Source: Ciona savignyi (Eukaryota > Chordata > Ascidiacea > Phlebobranchia > Cionidae). From it: 64,000 nucleotides of DNA. A program made the position numbers and the translations under genes. Shown here one piece after another: positions 15,001 through 25,842 of the stretch; position 1 is the stretch's first letter, and each line of letters starts with the position of its first letter. The notes under the pieces were generated by a model that searched no databases, was not told where the DNA came from, and worked only from the letters and a program-made list of their open reading frames with translations. The stretch lies in contig CH003301.1 of NCBI GenBank assembly GCA_000149265.1, forward strand, positions 1,534,796-1,598,795, in the 5' to 3' direction.

Positions 15001-18000
15001 GAGATGGTGTGAATGTGTGGTCCTCATCCACTGGTACTATTGTTGGTTCTTTTGGTCAAAATCAAGCTGGAGTTTTCAGGTAAACAAAATCTGTTTGCAA
15101 TTAACCATTTGTAATTTTTACCATGGTAGCTTAACTTGTGTAGTTTACCAAATAGGCTAAGCAATTATGATTCCACGGGTTCTAATTGTACCCTTGTAAT
15201 CCATATTGTTTACGTAAAAGATAAGGGTATCAAATTATTCCATGTTTAAACAAACTTCTCTGCATGGTACTGAATTCTTGCAAAATAATAAACATAATAA
15301 TAATGTAAACATTATTGTTACTGAAAATACCTATAATTAACACAAACTAAATTTCCTTCTAAAAGTGCAATATGAATCATAAATAATGGTTAACTTTGTA
15401 AAACCGTGCGACTGATATTTGGTATGCACTACAATGTCAGTGTGGGATGCCCTTAATTATTAAGGTTTAATAGATTTGATTTCAAGAAGCCAAATCAGAA
15501 TTGGATTCACACCATATCTTATTAGAAAACCTAAAATCCGACTTCTTTGTTTCTTCCCGTAGATCACTCTCTTACGTACCAAATAGCTCTCTACTGGCAG
15601 CAAGTGGTGGAACTCGTGGTCTACAATCCGAGGGAATTCTAAAACTTTGGTCAGGTCATCTTGGGGTGAAAGTGAAGTCGTTTTCCAACACTGAGGATGT
15701 GAGTCACATTCCGTCAATTATAATTGATATTTCTGTGTCAGTGTTAAATATCTTGTGATTCAAAGATGTTTTTTAACAAAAACTTTAACATTGAGCTAAT
15801 AAAAATTCAAAATTAGAAGTCTAAGTATTGCTCACAGTCACTAAAATTATACTTGTTACAACTGCAGACATAAATCATGGACTGACCATGACAATGTATG
15901 AGAACATAGTGTAACCTGTATGATGCTGTTCAACAATTCTCTGTTAACATTTATTTCCTGGTTTGAACAGTTTGGTAACGCGCTGTCATGTCAATTCAAT
16001 TGGAACAAAACCATGGTTGCAGTTGGTTACCATGGAAATCAACTAGCGATATACAACACCGGTCATGGGAGAATTATATCCAATGTATCATTACATGAAG
16101 CACCTGTCACGTGAGTGGTGTATGTTTATTGTCTTAATGCATCTATACTTCATTTATACTTCGGTAGTCCTCTTATTTCGTATAATTAATCACAACAAGG
16201 AACCTATACATTTGACTAAAAGTAGGGAAATGTTCTGCACCAATTTGGAAATTTCTTTATTTCTATTTAGCTGTTTAGCATGGCTACCTGGACAATCAAG
16301 CAAAATTGGGGAATTGGTCGTTACTGGATCTGTTGATTCAACTTTGAAAGTATTTTCAGTTCGAAAGGAAAGGGTGATTGCCTCGTGTTGTGGACATACA
16401 GGTTTGACTTGCATGTGTTGTATTTTAACTATAAGAAGATACACACTTTAAGTAGTTAAATTCTAATGACACCATTTATAAGAAAATAATTTAATGATGC
16501 ATAAATCAATATCTCTCTATGATAAGCTCAAACAACTAGACTTTTGCCCTATTTTTTTGATCTTGTTAATTACCAAATGATACCGTTGGGAAATAAAGAA
16601 AATACTATTGACATGAAAGGACTTGCAACAACCAAGGTTAATGAATGACATTTTATTCTAATGACTGACGGTTTATTCCATAGAGGATGATATGACGTGT
16701 AATATTAAAATTCAACACTTTCACTTAGACGAAGTCTTGTCGGTTGCATGTTCATCAACATGGATTGCGTCTGCGTCACAAGATGTCGCTATTCACCTGT
16801 GGTCCTTGTATGATGTTCTTAACGCCTCCGGTGGTCAAATATCACCAACGTTTGTTCTACATGGACACGTGGCTGCCCCACTGTGTGTGGCTTTTAATAA
16901 AGATGGAAATCAACTGGTGTCTGGTGAGTCTTCAACAAAATAACTTGATTTAAAACACACTAACTAGTGATATTATTATTTTGTTTTTAGTTGAATTTCG
17001 ATGGCTTTCATACACTTTGCTTCAGTATGTTTTTTTCGACACTTCTACTATTTTGCCACACTTTTATTGCAGCGGGGGAAAGATATGTCGCTTATATACT
17101 GGCCCATACCAGCCCAAGATAATCTGCAGAGTAAAACCAACTCTAGCATTGAAGCCAGACTGAAGAATCACAATGCACATAAGGATTGGGTCACTTGTGC
17201 AGCATGGAGTGATACTTCTGGACATGTGGTAAGTGCATTGGTCTTTTTTATCAGGTTATGATAAGAGATTTTTTCTACCCATGTGATTGGAAAATGTCGG
17301 TTGTTAATAAGGATAACACGAGGAACCATCTAATACAGTGACACCACAATTATACCAAATGGTCTAAGACTTACTTTTTACTCAATGGCAAGGAAAACAA
17401 ATGGCATAGTTTTTTGTAAAATTTAAATGAAACATAATGCTTCAACATATGTCATAACAAATCACTGCAACCCCATGTAATGTAAAAGTGATACCGTGGA
17501 CTGCCAAACTGGTAACAATGTTTCCAATCTCATCAAGCATTGGACTAAAATAAACGTATTTGCATAATTTTGTAATTAACTATAACTTCTGGGAACTAAA
17601 CAAATGTATTTGAAAAGGTAACTGGTTCAAATGACTTCACTTTGAAGATCTGGCTTGATGACAGCTGTGTTCACCATATGACAGGCCACACAGCTTGTGT
17701 GACATCAGTTGCATATTCACACGGCTGCATTGTTTCTACTTCAGCAGGTTCGTGTTTGAAAAATACAATATGGATTGTTACCATGAACAGCAGGTTCCCT
17801 TAATCTAGCTTTGGTTGAGTTGCTGCAGCTGTTTTATTTAGCCATAATGGATTAATTTACATCCTCTTGTTAGAAAACTAATATCGAATAATTGGTTTAT
17901 GGATATACAAACACACAGGACTTCCGGTAGTGCTACGTTTCAAAGTGCTTTGTGAAATGGTTGGCCACCTATGTATAACAAATGTTGTTATCATAATGTA

Positions 18001-21000
18001 TAATTTACCAAAGCATTTCCGACTTGGTTGGATGACACAGTGTGTATTATCATTGTGGTTTTCTTGCATCACTGATCACCAACTATTCTGTTATCTGAAA
18101 CATACATAAAAACAAATCATATATTAAGTGGATATTTTTGTACAGCTGTTATAACTTGCCTCACCTCAGCAGAAAGTGTTTTATTGAATAACTGGTTTGT
18201 AACTTAATCATTTTTTGATGTAAAATGCATATTAAAGAGTAACTGGTGCACCAGGCAGGTTATGTAAAGTTTTTATCAGAATTTTGAGAATTCAACTTCC
18301 CACAGTTGGTGAAATAATGTTATGGTCTCACCACGGGATACAAATCACCTCCATGAACACGGATTGCAACATCCGAGTCAACTCCTGTGATCTCGTTGTG
18401 ACAACAAAACAGGTTGAAACGATTCAAGATGAAAAGCTTGATTTTGAAGGTTTGCTGACTTGTTTGTTGGTTCCGTTAGATTTGTTTTGTCCAGTAAAAC
18501 AGAATTTTAATATTAATGGTCGCTTTAAATGTAATAATTTGAATCTTTTTGATTATTACATAATTTACTATCCATACCACACTAGTATCTACACTACCAG
18601 ATATTATATACCCTGGATTTGGGGAAAACCCACATTCCTTGGGTTAAACATCGGTCAAAAGTAGACTCATGCTTGACCTTCGCTTCATAAAAGTATCTGA
18701 AAAGTTACCAGTACATAATATTATATATTTGTGTATCAGTACATAATATTATATATTTGAGGTTCAGATCAATTTGTATATATGTAGAGCATAATATTTG
18801 GATTTGTAAGATCTTCGGAGAAAAAATAAAGCTAATTTATTTTTAACTAAAAATAAAATATAGTAACAGTTTGAAACTTTTTTGAATAAATAATAGAAAA
18901 GTTTTTATTAATTTATGTTTTTGCTCAAATGTTTCATTGACTTTTCTTTGTTTTAGCAACTGATCTTGAAACGGAGAAATGTGATTGGTCAGTTCAGGTT
19001 GACATGGACGAATGGAAAGACAGACACAAGAGCAGGTTGCCGGGGGCAACAAAGAAGACTGCTCATGTGCAAGTTGACACTGTTACCGTGGTAACAGCAC
19101 ATGACGATGGAGTTGCTCATCTCTGGCATCCACTAGTGGTAAGTTTGTCGATAATTTTCGAAAGGTAGAATATATTCATCAAAATACCAGAACACCATCA
19201 CAGCTGGACCTATTGCAATGTGTTAGTTACCTTACAATTTAAATATTTTATTCTATTCCATCATTTTTTGATGAACTTTTTTTAACTTAAATCCTTTTTT
19301 CTGTATGTCAGACAAGAAAAGTTTTAAAAGCAGCTGTTGCTATTGAAGAATATTTTGCTGGTAATTAAGACATTGTTCTCTTCCAGGGTGAAGAGAAGTT
19401 GTCACTCTATGGGCACACAGGGTCAATCAACCAGGTTGCCGTATCAGCCACAACCCTCGTTTCATGCTCACAGGATGGAACGGTTAAATGTTGGGACGTT
19501 TCCAACCTTGAATTGGAATCTCAAGATGCCTGTGGCCTCCGGTTAGTTTGAGAAGATATATTTGTTGATTCTCATACCCATTAAAAAAAGGAACCTTTGC
19601 TTATCTGGGGGCATTTGAAAGATTCATGTTTTATCAAGCATTTCACTAGGATACCATATGCGTACAGTCGAGTTAAACAACCTATTGCAGTGTATCGTTT
19701 TTGGATCTTACTTCAATGTAAAACCTTTTGACTCTTAATGCTAGATGCCTTTATCAATAACTTTCAATTGATCAGAATGGTGGATTAGTCAAACCTGGTC
19801 TGGTATGGCCCATGTGATGTAACCGCCATGCTACATTGCTTACAAACAAACACATAAATTGTGAATCGCTTAAATACTACATGCTCAATTAAACTACTGG
19901 CCAGTGCTGTTACTGTGCAGGTAGTTGAAAGTACAACAACACACACCGGTTGATATTAGAACATTCCTGTTCCGCTCAAAAAAAGCAATGTTACAGAATA
20001 TAAAACAATTACTAAATCATCATCTTATTTTCCTTCCTCAGTCACAACGCAGAGGTAACTGCTTTAACAAGTGTATCAAACCTCGCCATCACCGGCTGCA
20101 GGAGTGGTGGTTTGAATGTGTGGAGGTTGGATAAACATGCAAACTCATCATTGCAGTATTGTGTGCAGGCATGTTGGTTCTGATTGCCAGGTTTTTTGTT
20201 GTTGTGCAGTTAATGTAGCTGTGTATGCAGAATATATATGTATAGATACACAGTAATTATTTTATAATAATCCGGATTAAAAAAAGGTTAAAAAAATTTA
20301 TAACGCCAAAAATCGTCAAAATACCATTTGACCACAGTAATGTTTTTACATGAGTTTTATAGTTTGTCATTGCTCTAATTTCCATTAGAGATTTTAGTAT
20401 CTGTTGATGTGTATTTATTGCCTTGCTACGGAACACAAAGATTAGAACTATTTCAACCATTTTAATTTAATTTAAACAATGAACAATTCTAGGCTCACAA
20501 AAAGAAGATAAACTTCATAGAAGTTTTAGAATATCAAGACATAACTTCCTTGAAATTGGCCACCTCAAGTTTCGACAAGTTGATTAAAATTTGGAAAGCA
20601 CAAAAAGGAAATGACATGATGTAAGACTTATATTGGGAAAAACAAGATAAGAAACGTGTTTATCTGCAAGATGATAAATGCATAAAGAGTTGCATCACAG
20701 ACATTGTCCTCATACCTTGTGCTCAGGGGTTATCAGAGCTATAAAGTTGACCTTCTTATTTGTTTATGCTGTGTACCACTGAGCCAATTTTCTTAAGTTT
20801 TTAATAACAAAACGACTATGCAAGTTATATTTTTTTGGTAGCTCGGTTATTTTGTAATTCCCACCAGAACCAATAGCAAAACAAGTGGATAAATTGATGC
20901 AAATTTATTTTCAGCTAAATTTTTCACAAACTATACATTACTAAGATTTTACCATCTAAAGGAAAGCAGACTTCTTTGTACAACTCAGCAGATACCACTG

Positions 21001-22879
21001 TTTTAGAGTAAATTTGATTTAATTAAGTTTACAATAAAGAACGTTTTTTTCATATTTGGATGACCTTTTTCAATTTCAGACTGCTGCATGAAATTGCCTT
21101 CCAATCTCCAATCACTGTGTTTCTGCAACATGCGAAAGTCCATCTTGTTGGAGAATTAAATGGAAGTGTCCGGGCATTTGCTCTTCATGGGGAATCACCC
21201 AAGGAAATTGAACGGTATTTAACCTTCTGTAAACCATGTTATGCATAGAAGGCTTAGCGATCATGGTATCCCATGCAAGGAGACATGTAAGACGTATTGT
21301 ATGACACTAAAATTTTCCGAGCAGTTTAAAATCCATGAATAATCACTTTATTTTTACTTCATACATAAGACATTTTGAACAGCCCCATGACATTTCACCA
21401 CACTGAGTTTTAATATCCACAGGGATCGCTTTGATCTTCCGTTGGAGTTCTCTAAGTTATTCAATGGAACTGACACAGGTAATTTACTTTACCAATTTCT
21501 TTTTATGTTTTAAAATGCATGTATCATTTTTAATGATTGATATAATTTCATAATTATCATGATGTTAAAAAAATATACTGGATGAATACATCACACTCAC
21601 TATTAGGCTTATTGAATCATTTTTATGTGATATGCATGAATGCCGCATCCTTTTTTGGCATTGACCTAAATTGAAATCTAGTGTATAATTCTGCTGCTTT
21701 AAAGCATTATGCATAAGCAGCATGGTATTATTAATTACTTTATCCGTTAATTGTTTTGAAAAAGTTTTTACTGTTTCCGATTGACAATTGTAGGAACAGT
21801 GTAGACTTCACAAAAAGTTTGTAACCACTTTTTGATCAAAGAGCTAACTATATTAGTTGGTTTTGCAGGAAAACCTGTCAGCACCGAGACAACATCAAGC
21901 ACTGTATGGTGTTCAACGAATATTGATCGGTGGGGAAATGTTGGAAATGTTGTGATATCTGGTAACGAGGAAGGATTTCTCCACATTGCTCCAACTGGAT
22001 TCAAGAAAAAGGTTTCTTTTTATGTTGTTGTCTTTAAATGTACCAGATTAATGTTGATTGATTTCGCCATATATATCATAAGTTTAAAGGAATAAACACA
22101 GTGGAAAATACTTTTAGTATTATCAAAATTATAACCTTTTTTTCATTTTGCAATAAAAACTAAATTTTGCTTAACATGATTAAACATAATGATTTACACA
22201 AAAATTCAAACATACAAAACCAAATTTGCATTTTTAACGATAGACTTTTTCACTCCTGACAAACAAGTTTTTATCTAAAACTGGGTTAAACAATTGTGCA
22301 CTGTTTTTCCTGAAACCGTAAAAGTTCTTTTGCTTTGAACAGGTTCATACCAGTAGAGTGACTTCAGTATTGCATCATAGCGATATCATTATTACATCAT
22401 CATTAGACCGGAAAATAAAGCTGTGGAGGAAAAATACATTCCAACAGGTGGGATGTGGTTTTCTTTGAGTAAGATACTGTTAAGCAATTTCTTATTTTGC
22501 CTCTTTATTTTATATTATTATTTTGTATTTTTGTGGCATTATCCGAAAAAAACACATCACCTTTTTTCTGATAGTCTGAGGCAGATTCAGCAACCACATA
22601 ATTATCCTTATCCTAGAGGTGCGTCATTTTATCCTGGGTGGTTGGGAACTACACATTGTATGATTGTATGATGGTTCTCATTACCCAAAGGAAACAAATT
22701 ATCTAATCTGTTTTATTCCATCTTAGGTTGGAGAATTCACTACACTGAGTGCTATCACCACATGTAGTCTGATGTTGTTCAGATCTGATGTGAGAATACT
22801 CGCTGCTGATGTCAGAGGAAATGTTCATGTTGTTAGAGTTTTTGAACATCATGCTCAGCAGACTGGTCCAATGCAGTAG
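1..22879 (+). CDS. TEP1: Telomerase/vault-associated protein 1 (TEP1) orthologue, 5'-partial, about 45 exons
   Basis: TEP1 is the large RNA-binding WD40 protein of vaults and telomerase RNP. Exons by phase and GT-AG signals: 1-52, 1704-1861, 2177-2286, 2782-2872, 3058-3214, 3789-3955, 4267-4395, 4590-4785, 5034-5136, 5876-6086, 6474-6653, 6996-7114, 7449-7589, 7718-7909, 8113-8312, 8699-8808, 9430-9584, 9843-9970, 10204-10350, 10841-11044, 11564-11716, 11955-12109, 12510-12636, 12834-13045, 13363-13574, 13644 into the N gap, 13962-14140, 14401-14723, 14943-15079, 15563-15698, 15971-16110, 16271-16401, 16684-16923, 17073-17228, 17618-17747, 18306-18449, 18957-19138, 19387-19541, 20042-20168, 20493-20620, 21080-21214, 21423-21478, 21869-22011, 22343-22447, 22727-22879 (TAG). 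Phases agree throughout except one extra base in the 17073 exon and the gap. About 2,240 codons are visible. Domain order TROVE, DUF4062-like, NACHT, WD40 matches vertebrate TEP1 and no other family I know. Identity very secure; single exon borders fairly secure. Confidence 0.95.
1704..4785 (+). other. TEP1: TROVE / RNA-binding module of TEP1
   Basis: Exons 2-8 encode the end of the TROVE domain. Visible hallmarks are SGKRMKLPVPETWE and LSLRGNLASVWEDLL in the 1704 exon, VPYMAMLRNIRNMIKAGIS in the 2177 exon and SRQFPFQYFSAF in the 2782 exon. These correspond closely to vertebrate TEP1. The 3789 exon (KYDEEILKRYRKALNEAI) starts the von Willebrand A-like part. The family binds small RNAs such as Y, vault and telomerase RNA. 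That the ascidian protein does the same is inference. Confidence 0.9.
5592..5840 (+). repeat. tRNA-headed SINE copy in TEP1 intron, diverged
   Basis: It aligns by eye with the full copy at 39541-39799: a tRNA-like head around CCTTTCAGTCGAAGG, a core resembling CCTTTGCAAGGCACCGAATGG, then the GGATAAACATGAATATC end and a short ATCCT-type tail. It is strongly diverged. Head-to-tail orientation is plus. Confidence 0.65.
5876..7909 (+). other. TEP1: DUF4062-type domain of TEP1 (FISSTFRD ... ERDLL)
   Basis: The 5876 and 6474 exons join to give VRVFISSTFRDMHSERDLL, followed by LRWGA and LFVGILGERYG across 6474-7114. This signature precedes NACHT domains in TEP1, NWD1 and NPHP3-type STAND proteins. 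The split codon at the 6086/6474 junction rebuilds the conserved Asp, which supports the splice assignment. Exons 7449-7589 and 7718-7909 carry the variable linker to the NACHT domain. Confidence 0.88.
8113..11044 (+). other. TEP1: NACHT P-loop NTPase domain of TEP1
   Basis: The Walker A motif GTTGVGKST is encoded at 8248-8274 and a Walker B-like stretch, IYMFIDNLDG, in the 9430-9584 exon. Both are intact, so ATP/GTP binding is plausible. The domain continues through 9843-9970 (KPIPRNLVICTTCG), 10204-10350 and 10841-11044 with the helical segment LPHKLCMLLDMWL. Known members are STAND NTPases; activity here is not shown by the sequence. Confidence 0.9.
13658..13757. other. Assembly gap of 100 N inside TEP1
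   Basis: A run of 100 N. The bases just before it (acceptor ending at 13643, then CTCTTCACCC) look like the start of a coding exon in the correct phase 0. The next certain exon (13962) needs phase 2, so an exon is very probably hidden in or cut by the gap. The true gap size is unknown. Confidence 0.9.
18710..18762. repeat. Imperfect tandem duplication in a TEP1 intron
   Basis: CAGTACATAATATTATATAT is repeated with a period of about 28 bp (18710 and 18738). Local, AT-rich, no further copies seen. Confidence 0.6.
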
Positions 22880-23625
22880 GTGATGAAGGTGGACTTGATG
22901 TCGCTTCAGCTTCTGTAGCTCCCAGCTTTGGTTATTTCTATAAGTTGTATATATAAAGTGAAATCTAGAGTATATTTAAAAAATTATTATGTAGCACTTA
23001 AACTTCATTTTATTTAGTAATAGCATCTTACAGTCTGCAAAAATAATTATCAGTAGCCAATTAATGGATTACGCATAATGCTTATTTTACCAAACGATTA
23101 TATTTTAAAACTAAAAATAAATTCTGTTAACTGAACTATAACTTCCCCGTGGCTTTAACCACAATGGTATTTTTTATAAAATAAATCTAGTAGCCGTAAT
23201 ATTGTTTTTTGGTGTACTATCAATGTCAATTCGGTAAATTTATAATATCCTATACTAAAATCACTTTATGTTTTTATTGTTCAATTTATGTTATAACTTA
23301 CACGTTATTATATTATCAGTGACATAAAATTTAAGCATCACCTCCCATTTATCGTGTAAAATATCTAAAACGCAATCTATTTGTGTATTGCAAAAACAAT
23401 TGTGAATAATATTTTTTCATGTGTAAAATGGAAAAATAATTCAGCCATTTTTTGTTTAGATATTCAACATAATTTATACATTTCACAAACTACCTTTACC
23501 AAGAAATAAAGTTGTAGATTAAAACATATCTCATAATTTACTTGTTTAAAAATTTTTTTTTATCTGTATACATATATGATGTTTTATGTATGGTACAGAA
23601 TGTATTCGAAAGGCCTACCATCAAT
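22880..23625 (+). terminator. 3' UTR and candidate poly(A) signals of TEP1
   Basis: AT-rich sequence after the TEP1 stop codon with AATAAA at 23116-23121, 23180-23185 and 23505-23510. I see no other gene here. Which signal is used cannot be told from sequence alone. Confidence 0.5.
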
Positions 23626-23816
23626 CGGATAGGATAAGATAGGATATTCATCTTTATTCCCGTGAATGGGAAAACCAAGGGGGTTAACACACGGGCAATC
23701 GTCAGATCACCTCGCACCCATCGTCAGGTTACCGAAGCTATTGCAGTGTGTTGTATATGATAGACACGTTCCTTTTTAATTTGGTAGAACCCATTAATCC
23801 GCTGGGTTCAATTGAC
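23626..23816 (-). repeat. SINE copy, tRNA head truncated
   Basis: Shows the tail (aggataagataggatattc), the block gggaaaaccaagg..gttaacacacgggcaatc, then ggttaccgaagctattgca and cccattaatccgctgggttc. All are shared with the copies at 35511, 43121 and 59260. The tRNA-related head is missing. It lies 0.75 kb past the TEP1 stop. Confidence 0.8.
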
Positions 23817-24102
23817 TGTTACATGATAAAAGAATATAAAGGTATTTTTCACCCAACAAAAATTACTATTAAACCACTGGCGAAAGAATAAAGCCTGGGA
23901 CCCTATACGTGAATCAAGTAAAATACAAGGGAGAGATATGGCGCGCTACCGAGTTGTGAAGTGATAATTTCCCGTGTATAAGGACCGTAAAAGCAAATAC
24001 TAATACCCACGTAACACCCATAGAATAGATCATTCAGGTTACGACAGTAAAGGCGCGCTATGCAGTTCAGAAACTATTATTACTGACGTGAGTATACACA
24101 AC

Positions 24103-25340
24103 TCATTTGTCGTGCAAATAACACTTGGGATGTATAACAGCTCTCCCGCGAAAACACATTCGCGGAACTGTGGCACAGGTGGCCAGAACCATCTTCCGGC
24201 ACAGTGTATACTTGAGGCTTACTAGATGGTGATGTAACGGTACCGTCTGTAATTCAAGTAATTATGCAAGTAAATACAAAATATTTTTTTAGTGGCGGCA
24301 AAGGTTTTGCGCGGTTACGTTCTGGGTGTAGCTTTGTGGGCTCGCGCTTTTTAAAGATGATTGCTTGTAGTTGGCTGGGCTTGTTTAGCCGGCTGCCTTA
24401 CGGTCTTTGGCGAGCTGCGCAGCGGAAAGTCTATTCTCCACAGGTCGCACACTAATAATTGTAGTGACCACGATTTGTACTGTCTTAATCTCAAACTCGA
24501 AGTCTATAACTCTTGATTCACTTTAGTTGTATTCTGCGTCTCATTCAATATACGGTTTATTCGCGAAGCGAGTTACTTAGTACGTCATTCAGCATGACGC
24601 CAGTTGTATAGTCTAAGGTACGTTATACAGCATGACGCAAGTAATCTCAAGTACGTTATTGTAGGTTATATTTTTGGGTTATCTAAATTTCCAGAATATA
24701 TAGGGAATTTACAAGGTGCGAAAAGTTTACGTGCCAGACGTTTCACATCTACACGTTTGACTAACTGTGGGGAATTAGGTGAAAAAACTATGTTAATGAT
24801 TTAAACGGCAAAAATACAAAAGCCCCGTACAAGGTGATAATTACGTACAAAGTAATAAAACACGTGAGAAAAAACATCAAACGCAAAACAACGACGTTTA
24901 AAGTATAAAATATTTTAGACATAAATTAAAACAAATATATATTATATTAGAGGTGCCACAGCTTTAACGGTGGCAGGGGTAATGACCTTAGAATTGTCCC
25001 ACTCATAAGTAATTGTGCTGCCGTGCTGTGTCCAGTTAAGAAAGTCATTGTTACCTACATAAGGAGACCACAGTAAAGATCCGATTTTTTAACGATGCCC
25101 TTTACGGTATTCGCTGCTCTACCTCCTCATTGCTCTAAGAAAGTCGAGGAATCTTGATAACTAGTATAAAACCGTGACTTTTGGTAATAAAATGCGATTC
25201 TTTATCTAATACGAGTTGTCGTGGGATCAAATGACGAGCAAAGCCTGATTTAAGAAAGACGTCTGTCGATCACGTCCCACTGTTAAGCAAGGCAACTTTA
25301 ATGTGTCTTGAAAAGTAGTCTATAAGAAATAGGGTATATG
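24103..25340 (-). pseudogene. Decayed Ty3/gypsy-type retrotransposon pol relic (integrase and C-terminus)
   Basis: Reading the minus strand down from about 25340, short stretches recall a gypsy-type integrase core: an IDYFSR block, a K..FARH.IP block, an SN.EVE block and a TVKG..KK block, in shifting frames with several stops. An AQLLM block follows near 25000. After roughly 490 bp of unrelated sequence come the basic AKPLPPL linker (about 24310), a GTVT block (about 24230) and an R.GR..IHP-type terminus with a stop near 24103. It is clearly non-functional (frameshifts, stops, insertion). I see no intact LTR. The family assignment rests on motif order only. Confidence 0.7.
24579..24638. repeat. 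Two 22-bp direct repeats, period 38 bp
   Basis: AGTACGTCATTCAGCATGACGC at 24579 and GGTACGTTATACAGCATGACGC at 24617 differ at four positions. They lie in the segment that interrupts the retrotransposon relic and could be part of an inserted element or LTR remnant. Confidence 0.55.
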
Positions 25341-25575
25341 ATATATATAATATTTATGTTTTATCTCCGTGGATCAGCAAAACGCCCACGGAGTTGTATT
25401 CATCCTAAACCTACGCCGTATAGTTCATGTTTGACATAACATGAGCGTTTTGTTATATTTTAATGTGACAATTACGGATGTAACATTCTAAATATTCCAC
25501 TATGGATTACCAAGGGCTCGATTATTCATACTAAATAATTAATTACACAAATTGTTTTTTTCGCGTCGAACGCTT

Positions 25576-25842
25576 GACAGGCATGACGTGTCGCCCATAT
25601 ACCAGAAGGAATAATGAAATCGCAATGAAACTTTGTCACTTGTTAGAACACATTGACTAGATATGCAGAAACCAAATATACATTTTGTTGATAAATCCAG
25701 GGGAATTACCTTAGGAAATACCCTAAAATGACGATTTCCTCATGAATCATGATTGTGACAGGCATGACATGGCGCCCCGACATCTACCAGAAGAAGTAAT
25801 AAAATCGTAATAAAACTTTGTCATTTGTTAGACAACATGGTC
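25576..25842. repeat. Two adjacent copies of a roughly 100-bp interspersed repeat
   Basis: Copies start near 25576 and 25757. Both contain GACAGGCATGACRTGKCGCC, then ACCAGAAG, AAATCG.AAT.AAACTTTGTCA and TTGTTAGA. A third, more diverged copy is at 38891-38990. I found no terminal repeats, so the element class is unknown. Confidence 0.6.

Larger units (their letters stand above)
13363..22879 (+). other. TEP1: WD40 repeat region of TEP1
   Basis: Exons from 13363 to the stop encode serial WD40 blades. Typical blade ends are GGILIWD (13962 exon), DGSIRIWEL (14401), EGILKLWSG (15563), DVAIHLWSL (16684), DFTLKIWLD (17618), DGVAHLWHPLV (18957), DGTVKCWDV (19387), GGLNVWRL (20042), DKLIKIWK (20493) and DRKIKLWR (22343). 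The protein ends HHAQQTGPMQ. At least one blade is lost in the 13658-13757 gap. WD40 propellers mediate protein-protein contacts in the RNP. Confidence 0.93.

Noticed and set aside
18284-18664. 126-codon plus frame as one exon
   Set aside because: Only 18306-18449 is TEP1 exon by phase and WD40 content; the rest is intron read-through.
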